A stretch of 5,177 nucleotides of DNA from Chloroflexota bacterium (lineage in GTDB: Bacteria > Chloroflexota > UBA6077 > FW602-bin22 > JACQUS01): positions 1-5,177 of the forward strand of contig JACQUS010000511.1 of NCBI GenBank assembly GCA_016210125.1. Direction: 5' to 3'. Position 1 is the stretch's first letter, and each line of letters begins with the position of its first letter. The notes beneath the pieces were generated by a model. The model was not told the origin of the DNA, searched no databases, and was given only the letters and a program-made list of their open reading frames with translations. Positions 1-4,419 of the stretch are shown here, piece after piece. Made by a program: the position numbers and the translations under genes.

Positions 1-29
1 AAGACTCGACTCTGGCGAGCCGGCGGCGG

Positions 30-410
30 TCAGGCCGGGGTGCCGGGCTGGCGCGGCGGTGGGCTCTGCGCTGTGGCATAGCGCCGGACGAGCATCTGGC
101 GGGTGGCCTGGTCCAGGCGCTGGAGCTCGGCCTGGAGCTGCGGGTCGACGCTGGGCGAGCGCGAGCTGAGCACCTGGTGGACCTTGGCCGTCATCTGCGC
201 GCGCTGCGCGGCGAGCGCACGGAACTGGGTCATGTCGCCTTGCTGGAGCGCTTCCTGCTGCGCTTTGGCGATCTGGAGGAGCTGATGGCCGAAGTCGGGC
301 GCCTCGGTCGGCGCGCCGGGCTGCGGCGCGGGAGTGGCTGCCCCAGCCAGGCGGGGTCCGGGCCGCGTCTGCACCCCGCGCAGGAGCTGGCTCACGCGGT
401 CGGCAAGCAC
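30..410 (-). CDS. Unrecognised small helical, Gln-rich protein (FliT/FlgN-like in character)
   Basis: I do not recognise this protein. As called it has 126 residues: a short amphipathic N-terminal stretch (about 1-14), a Pro/Ala-rich linker (about 15-37), then two predicted helices (about 39-82 and 89-114) rich in Gln, Ala, Leu and Arg, and a Pro-rich tail. The segment around EALQQGDMTQFRALAAQR resembles in style the helical secretion chaperones FliT/FlgN, but no motif proves this and no flagellar gene is nearby. There is no signal peptide or membrane segment. The frame stays open back to a TTG at 516-518 (162 residues), but I prefer the GTG at 408-410: GGGGGTG, one wobble from a consensus Shine-Dalgarno, lies 6 nt upstream, third-position G+C drops in the upstream codons, and the candidate promoter would start transcription inside the longer version. 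It lies downstream of the kinase gene on the same strand, probably as a separate transcript. Confidence 0.6.
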   Translation of the reverse strand: MLADRVSQLLRGVQTRPGPRLAGAATPAPQPGAPTEAPDFGHQLLQIAKAQQEALQQGDMTQFRALAAQRAQMTAKVHQVLSSRSPSVDPQLQAELQRLDQATRQMLVRRYATAQSPPPRQPGTPA

Positions 411-517
411 GGGCCGCACCCCCGTAACGCCCGCTCGTTGCAGCGGCGAGGTGGTCTCACCTAGATCATCGGCAGATGGGTCGGCGACGAAAAGACGCCG
501 CTCCGTCCATCGCCGCA

Positions 518-546
518 AGCGTAGCGCGTTCGGCGCCCCACGTCAA
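518..546 (-). promoter_or_regulatory. Candidate sigma70-type promoter for the small minus-strand gene
   Basis: On the minus strand TTGACG (541-546) is followed, after exactly 17 bp, by TACGCT (518-523). The -35 box matches 5 of 6 consensus bases; the -10 box matches only 3 of 6. The predicted transcription start is near 511, giving a leader of about 100 nt before the preferred GTG. It sits in the short gap after the kinase stop codon, so it would make the small gene independent of the kinase transcript. Confidence 0.4.
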
Positions 547-574
547 GACAATCGCCGCGCTCAGTCGAAGGTGC

Positions 575-587
575 CGCCCGCCGGGCG
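575..587 (-). terminator. Possible weak hairpin after the kinase gene
   Basis: CGCCC (575-579) and GGGCG (583-587) form a 5-bp GC-only stem with a 3-nt loop, 25 nt past the kinase stop codon. There is no U-tract, so it may only assist termination or be chance in GC-rich DNA. The rest of the 519-611 gap holds only the candidate promoter. Confidence 0.2.
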
Positions 588-611
588 AACCTCGGCGTCG
601 GGCAGGCGATC

Positions 612-2660
612 TCAGCAGACGTCGTGCGGGGCGCGGAGCGACGGCTGGAGAGCCTGGCGCTGCACCTCGTCGATGATGCGTTGGACGTCGTTGACCTGGT
701 AGGGCTTGCGCAAGAGGAAATCGGCGCCGCGGCGCTCGAGCTCCTCGGCCGAGTAGGCCTCGTTCCACCCGGTGACGATGGCGATCGGCACCGTCGGGTC
801 GTGTGCCTTGGCGAGCCGCGCGAACTCCCACCCGCTCAAGTCCGGCATGTTGATGTCCGTGCAGATAAGGTCGAAGCGCTGGTCGCCGAGCGCCGCGAGC
901 GCATTCGACGCCCGCGTGAACACGGCGACGTCGTGCTGCTGGTTATCCAGCTCGAGAATCCACTGCAGGACCGCCGCCACCGGTGGCTGGTCGTCGAGGA
1001 CCAGCACGCGCAGTGCCCGGCGCGGGCGCGATCCGGCGATGGCGGGGCGCTCGACGCGCTCCGGCGGTGGCGCGGCGGCCGGCGCCGCGGCCAGCTCCTC
1101 CGCCGAGGGCACCGGGAACGTGAGCGTGAACGTCGTGCCCTCGCCCGGCGTGCTATCCAACTGGATGTCGCCGCGATGGCGCTTGACGATGCCGTAGACC
1201 ACGCTGAGGCCCAGGCCGCTACCACGCCCACGCTTGGTGCTAAAGAAGGGATCGAACACCCGCTGCATCACCTCGGGCGGCATGCCGACGCCCGTGTCGG
1301 TTAAGCGCACGGCGACGTCGGTCCCGACGCGCTCGACGGCGATGGTCAGCCGGCCCCCTTCCGGCATGGCGTCGAGGGCATTGGTCACCAGGTTGGTCAA
1401 CGCCTCGCGCAGCTCCGCCGCGTGGCCGTGAATCTGCGGGACGTCGGCGCCCTCGACGACGATGTCGACGCAGACGTTGCGCTGCTGGGCCTGTGTGTGC
1501 CAGCGCGGCCGGGTGAACTCGACGACTTCGCGCACGACCTCGAGCAAGTTGACGGCCTGTGTCACCGCCTCGTCGCTCTGCCGCGCGAAGGCCTGAATGC
1601 GCTTGACGGTCTCCGCGCCGTCGAGCAGCGCGCGGCGCGCCGCCTGGAGCATGTCGCGGGTGGGCGTCTCCTGGCTGGTCGCCAGCACAAGCTCGATGGG
1701 GCCGAGCGCAGCGGTGAGCATGTTGTTCATGTCATGGGCCACCCCGGCGGCCATCTCGCCCAGCGTGCGCAGGTGGTCGCTCTGGAGCATGTGCGCCTCG
1801 GCGGCCTTGCGCTCGCTGATGTCGCGGGAGAGACCCACCACGACCTTCTGCCCGGCCACCTCCACCGGGCGCACGCGCACCTCCGCCGGGAAGATGCGCC
1901 CGCTCTTGGTGATGTAGGCGCTCTCGAACTCCTTGACCCGGCCGGCCAGGATGTCGTCGATGAGCGCCCGGAGCACCGGCTGGTCTTCGCGGCGCGATGG
2001 CGAGGGCACGATGTCTGGGATGGTGCGGTGGAGCAGCTCGTACTTCGTGTAGCCGAGCATGCGGTAGGCCGTGCGATTGGCGTCGATGATGCGGCCGTCG
2101 GGCGCCACGATGAACACCATGTCGTTCGGCGCCGCCTCGACGAGGGACAGCCACGGCTCGTCGAGATCCTGCGTGCGCAGAAGCTCCTGCTGTGCGTAGT
2201 CGTTCAGCCGCGCGTTCTCGATGACCGACGCGCAGTAGGTGGCCAGGAGCGTCAGTGTGGTGACCGCCTCGGCGCTGGGGCGCGCGTCGGCTGTGACGTA
2301 GATGGCGCCGAGCGCGCCGAGGGTCCGCTCGCCGAGGCGGCAGGGCACGGCCACGGCGGCGTGCGGCAGGGCGCCGTCGGGCTCGTGGAGGACCGTAGCA
2401 CCCTGCTCGTAGGCGCGCTGGACAAACGACTCCTCGGGCAACAGCGTGGCGGCTGTCTCATCCATCCTGCCGACGCGATAGCGCGTCACGGACTGGATGT
2501 GGCCGGCGATGTCGAAGAACGCCAGCAGGCTGCAGTCCGCACTCAGCAGCCGAGCTGCCTCGCGTACTGCGGCTTGCTCGACCGCCGGCGCCGTCCGCTC
2601 GCTGGCGATGAGCATCAGCGCGCGCTGAAGCTGCGTCCCAAGGTCGCCTGTCGGACTCAC
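612..2660 (-). CDS. Cytoplasmic hybrid sensor histidine kinase (GAF-PAS-HisKA-HATPase-REC)
   Basis: Two-component hybrid kinase, 682 residues as called. Order: GAF domain (about 8-158); PAS domain (about 171-286, ending in the typical SRDISERK); HisKA with phospho-acceptor His309 in GVAHDMNNML; HATPase with N box NLVTNALDAM (around Asn427), G1 DTGVGM (455-460), F box FDPFFSTK (469-476) and G2 GSGLGL (480-485); an Ala/Pro-rich linker (about 519-549); and a C-terminal receiver with acidic pair Asp556/Asp557, phospho-acceptor Asp602 in CTDINMPD, Thr630 and Lys652. All catalytic residues are present, so it should be active. There are no transmembrane segments, so it should sense a cytoplasmic cue through GAF/PAS. 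It has no DNA-binding output and no separate response regulator beside it. I chose GTG 2658-2660 because GAGGG (2665-2669) lies 4 nt upstream and codon bias weakens further upstream. ATG 2748-2750 (712 residues, no Shine-Dalgarno) is the main alternative. It is divergent from the PaaK-like gene. Confidence 0.93.
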   Translation of the reverse strand: MSPTGDLGTQLQRALMLIASERTAPAVEQAAVREAARLLSADCSLLAFFDIAGHIQSVTRYRVGRMDETAATLLPEESFVQRAYEQGATVLHEPDGALPHAAVAVPCRLGERTLGALGAIYVTADARPSAEAVTTLTLLATYCASVIENARLNDYAQQELLRTQDLDEPWLSLVEAAPNDMVFIVAPDGRIIDANRTAYRMLGYTKYELLHRTIPDIVPSPSRREDQPVLRALIDDILAGRVKEFESAYITKSGRIFPAEVRVRPVEVAGQKVVVGLSRDISERKAAEAHMLQSDHLRTLGEMAAGVAHDMNNMLTAALGPIELVLATSQETPTRDMLQAARRALLDGAETVKRIQAFARQSDEAVTQAVNLLEVVREVVEFTRPRWHTQAQQRNVCVDIVVEGADVPQIHGHAAELREALTNLVTNALDAMPEGGRLTIAVERVGTDVAVRLTDTGVGMPPEVMQRVFDPFFSTKRGRGSGLGLSVVYGIVKRHRGDIQLDSTPGEGTTFTLTFPVPSAEELAAAPAAAPPPERVERPAIAGSRPRRALRVLVLDDQPPVAAVLQWILELDNQQHDVAVFTRASNALAALGDQRFDLICTDINMPDLSGWEFARLAKAHDPTVPIAIVTGWNEAYSAEELERRGADFLLRKPYQVNDVQRIIDEVQRQALQPSLRAPHDVC

Positions 2661-2714
2661 ACGACCCTCGGCTGCTCGAACCTCGGTCAGGACGATCGCA
2701 CCAAGCTCGCGCCC

Positions 2715-2723
2715 ATCATAGCA
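2715..2723 (-). promoter_or_regulatory. Candidate extended -10 promoter element for the kinase gene
   Basis: The minus strand reads TGCTATGAT: a TGn extension followed by a hexamer with 5 of 6 matches to TATAAT. No good -35 box lies 16-18 bp upstream, which extended -10 promoters tolerate. Transcription would start near 2708, leaving about 48 nt before the preferred GTG at 2660. It would also put the alternative ATG at 2750 outside the transcript, which supports the shorter kinase. Confidence 0.4.
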
Positions 2724-2767
2724 GGTCGTGCGCGCGGGCGGTACGGCCATCGTGGCGCGCCGGGGCG

Positions 2768-2809
2768 CGGGTCGCAGGATCGTAACAGGTGTTGCGATCC
2801 TGTGACCCG
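2768..2809. repeat. 42-bp near-perfect palindrome, probable operator
   Basis: Two 20-bp arms (2768-2787 and 2790-2809) are inverted copies with only two mismatches around a 2-bp centre (GG). The conserved core of each arm is CAGGATCG followed by AACA. An arm this long between two divergent starts suggests a site for a dimeric regulator, perhaps two dimers, controlling one or both genes. The spacer is too small for a normal RNA hairpin loop and no gene ends here, so a terminator is unlikely. I cannot assign a regulator family, and none is encoded in the window. Confidence 0.65.
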
Positions 2810-2854
2810 GCGCTGTTGTTGCCGCGCAGTCTATGCTAGATGCTAAAGGGCGCC

Positions 2855-2882
2855 CGGCACGCCCGCGCGCCGCCACCTGAGG
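2855..2882 (+). repeat. Direct repeat copy 1 (28 bp)
   Basis: Identical over 28 bp to 2930-2957. It ends in ACCTGAGG and is followed at once by GGGAGG (2884-2889), a strong Shine-Dalgarno placed 6 nt before an ATG. CCGCC (2870-2874) can pair with GGCGG (2881-2885), covering the start of that Shine-Dalgarno. A 15-codon frame from ATG 2833 reads through this copy and stops at its TGA (2878-2880), with no ribosome-binding site of its own. Confidence 0.85.
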
Positions 2883-2895
2883 CGGGAGGCGTACT

Positions 2896-2955
2896 ATGTG
2901 GCTGAAGAGTGCCGAGGCGCGCTCCGTAGCGGCACGCCCGCGCGCCGCCACCTGA
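2896..2955 (+). CDS. Possible 19-residue leader peptide upstream of the ligase gene
   Basis: ATG 2896 opens a frame encoding MWLKSAEARSVAARPRAAT and stopping at TGA 2953-2955. Its Shine-Dalgarno GGGAGG (2884-2889) has 6-nt spacing and is better than that of most genes in this window. The stop directly abuts the ligase ribosome-binding site (GGGGAGAGG from 2956), so ribosomes ending here could re-start on the ligase, or stalling could control it. The peptide is basic, with no membrane segment and no run of a single amino acid of the classic attenuator kind. The second copy of the direct repeat encodes its C-terminal ARPRAAT. Translation is inferred from the start signals only. Confidence 0.4.
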   Translation: MWLKSAEARSVAARPRAAT

Positions 2956-2957
2956 GG
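2930..2957 (+). repeat. Direct repeat copy 2 (28 bp)
   Basis: Identical to 2855-2882 and offset by exactly 75 bp (25 codons), so both copies lie in the same reading frame as the ligase. As in copy 1, a Shine-Dalgarno follows directly, here GGGGAGAGG (2956-2964), and then a start codon (GTG 2968). CCACC (2948-2952) could pair with GGTGG (2970-2974) over the start; copy 1 has a matching CCAC/GTGG possibility (2873-2876 with 2898-2901). Confidence 0.85.
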
Positions 2958-2964
2958 GGAGAGG
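2956..2964 (+). promoter_or_regulatory. Ribosome-binding site of the ligase, abutting the leader stop
   Basis: GGGGAGAGG contains GGAG (2958-2961), 6 nt before GTG 2968, and GAGG (2961-2964), 6 nt before GTG 2971. The two adjacent GTG codons therefore each have a properly spaced site and the start may be either. The leader stop TGA ends at 2955, the base before this site. Confidence 0.7.
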
Positions 2965-2967
2965 TCC

Positions 2968-4350
2968 GTGGTGGATCACGAAGCCGAGATCAGGCGCATC
3001 CGCGACGAGCTGGACGACCTGCAGCGCCGGTCCGCCGACGAGATGCGCGCGCAGCAAGACCGACGGCTGGCGTCGCTCGTCCGTTTCCACCTCGCGCGAT
3101 CGCTCAATCCGGCTTACCGCGAGTTCCTACGGGCGCACGGCGTCGAGCACGAGGACGACCTGCCGCAGTCCGTGGCAGAGCTGGCGCGGCTACCGATCAC
3201 CTCGCGCGCGTTTCTCCAGGAGTCGAACTACGCCGCGCGGCCCTGCGTCCCGCCGGAAGAGGTGCAGAAAGTCATCGAGACGAGCGGCACGTCGGGCAAC
3301 CCACTGCGCTTGCCCTACACCTACGAGATGACGCGGCGCTCGTATCAGGACCTGCTCGCCCGCGCCTTCATCATTGGCGGCGTCGACCCGCTCGTGCCCA
3401 GCTACTGGGTCGTGCACTGGGAGCCGGGTGGCAAGGACGACTGGTCGAGCCACCTGGGAGCACGGTCGTTCGAGGCCCTCGCCGGCGAGGGCCGGGCCCT
3501 CGTCGCCTCGACGCGCACAGCGGCGGCCGAGCACTGGCAGTGCCTGGCCGCGCACCGGCCGCGGTGGGCCGTCTCCGCGCCGGTGTTCTTCATGGCCTTC
3601 GCGGCCTACTGCGAGCACGAGGGCCTCGATCTGGCCTCCTGCTCGCTCCAGCGCCTCATGCTCGGCGGCGCCACCTGCTTGCCCGAGGATCGCGCGATGA
3701 TCCGGCGGGCCTACGGCGCGGAGCACGTGCACATGTTCTACCCCTCCACCGAGGCGCTGGTCATGGGCAGCGAGCTCCCCGACAGCAGCGGCTACGTGTG
3801 CTTCGAGGACGAGGTGCTGGTGGACGTTGTGGACGCCCATGGCCTACCGGTGAAGATCGGCGAGCGCGGGCGGGTGCTGCTCACCTACCTGTGCTGCCGC
3901 GGCTTCCCCGTCATTCGGTACGCCATTGGGGACGCGGCGACATATCTCGGCGCGGCGCCCGGATTCCCGGGATTCAAGCTCATCGCCGACATCAATCGGA
4001 TCGACGCCGGAGAGATCGGCGAGGCGCGCCTGCCCTTCTCGGAGATCGAGCTCATGCCACGCCAGTTCCTCGGCCGTGGCGTGCCGGTGCGCGCCTTCCA
4101 GATCGCCCGCCGCCGGCTCGGCGTCAAAGACGTGCCTGTCTTCCGCATCGAGACAGCGGTAGCGGATCGCGCGACGATCGAGCGCATCGCGCTGGACGTG
4201 TTCACGCAGAACCCGCAGATGAAAGACATGCTCGACAGCGGCATGATCCACGCGCCGGCGGTGGAGCTTTACCCGCCCGGCGGCCTGACGCGTGGGCGTT
4301 TCAAGGTGCCGCTGTACGTGGACGAGCGGCAGCAGCAGTACGAGCAGTGA
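2968..4350 (+). CDS. PaaK-like adenylate-forming enzyme (phenylacetate-CoA ligase family)
   Basis: A 460-residue member of the ANL superfamily, closest in layout to phenylacetate-CoA ligase PaaK (usually about 430-440 residues). Family chemistry is activation of a carboxylate with ATP to an acyl-AMP, then usually transfer to CoA, in the cytoplasm. Visible motifs: the N-terminal NPAYREFLRAHGV region (47-59), phosphate loop ETSGTSGNPLRL (104-115), adenine/substrate motif YPSTEA (258-263), PVIRYAIGD (314-322) with ribose-binding Asp322, a degenerate hinge NRIDAGEIGEARLP (343-356), and C-terminal TRGRFKVPLYVDER (441-454), where Lys446 matches the catalytic A10 lysine. The hinge lacks the family's GRxDDM and its following RG, so this is a divergent subfamily and the acid used cannot be named; phenylacetate itself is unproven. 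The first 35 residues are a charged helix. Start is GTG 2968 or 2971. It is divergent from the sensor kinase, preceded by a leader frame, and convergent with the TAXI gene. Confidence 0.88.
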   Translation: MVDHEAEIRRIRDELDDLQRRSADEMRAQQDRRLASLVRFHLARSLNPAYREFLRAHGVEHEDDLPQSVAELARLPITSRAFLQESNYAARPCVPPEEVQKVIETSGTSGNPLRLPYTYEMTRRSYQDLLARAFIIGGVDPLVPSYWVVHWEPGGKDDWSSHLGARSFEALAGEGRALVASTRTAAAEHWQCLAAHRPRWAVSAPVFFMAFAAYCEHEGLDLASCSLQRLMLGGATCLPEDRAMIRRAYGAEHVHMFYPSTEALVMGSELPDSSGYVCFEDEVLVDVVDAHGLPVKIGERGRVLLTYLCCRGFPVIRYAIGDAATYLGAAPGFPGFKLIADINRIDAGEIGEARLPFSEIELMPRQFLGRGVPVRAFQIARRRLGVKDVPVFRIETAVADRATIERIALDVFTQNPQMKDMLDSGMIHAPAVELYPPGGLTRGRFKVPLYVDERQQQYEQ

Positions 4351-4357
4351 GATCACT

Positions 4358-4408
4358 CGGCCAGGAGGGGCCGGGGCGCGTCTCGCCGTGCCCCGGCTGG
4401 GCTGGCCG
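4358..4408. terminator. Nested inverted repeat between converging genes, likely two-way terminator
   Basis: An inner stem pairs 4370-4380 with 4387-4397 (11 bp including one G-T wobble, core GCCGGGGC/GCCCCGGC) around a 6-nt loop. An outer stem pairs CGGCCAG (4358-4364) with CTGGCCG (4402-4408). Together they fill most of the 69-bp gap between the ligase stop and the TAXI stop. There is no U-tract on either strand, so it would act as a GC-rich structural stop or with Rho. Confidence 0.55.
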
Positions 4409-4419
4409 CGCGCGCTGCG

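Larger units (their letters stand above)
2661..2967. promoter_or_regulatory. Divergent intergenic control region between kinase and ligase genes
   Basis: About 300 bp separate the preferred starts of the two divergent genes. From left to right it holds the kinase Shine-Dalgarno (2665-2669), an extended -10 motif for the kinase (2715-2723), a 42-bp palindrome (2768-2809), a small AT-richer pocket with TATGCT (2832-2837) that could serve as a plus-strand -10 box although no convincing -35 box precedes it, two copies of a 28-bp direct repeat, and a short leader reading frame. If TATGCT is the ligase -10, the palindrome ends right where its -35 box should be, which is a normal place for an activator or repressor. 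That placement is an inference. Confidence 0.6.

Noticed and set aside
1422..2846. A 474-codon plus-strand open frame opposite the kinase
   Set aside because: It is the antisense shadow of the kinase gene, whose minus-strand frame shows a full ordered set of domains and motifs. The shadow protein is Gly/Ala/Arg/His-rich with no recognisable motif, as expected in GC-rich DNA.
2661..2951. N-terminal extension of the kinase up to 2951
   Set aside because: It would run through the palindrome, both direct repeats and the leader frame on the other strand, encodes low-complexity Ala/Arg sequence, and has no start signal.
2855..2957. CRISPR array or insertion-sequence ends
   Set aside because: There are only two repeat copies with a single 47-bp gap, no further units, and no transposase, terminal inverted repeats or target duplication.
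2833..2970. One continuous frame from ATG 2833 into the ligase, read through TGA at 2878 and 2953 (selenocysteine or stop readthrough)
   Set aside because: The frame is shared, but no stem-loop of the bacterial SECIS type is evident after either TGA, the ligase has its own well-placed start, and UGA recoding is not expected in a GC-rich genome that uses TGA as a normal stop (ligase, kinase and small gene all end in TGA).
3190..3840. Minus-strand frame opposite the ligase (216 codons)
   Set aside because: Antisense shadow of a confident gene, with no motif or start signal.
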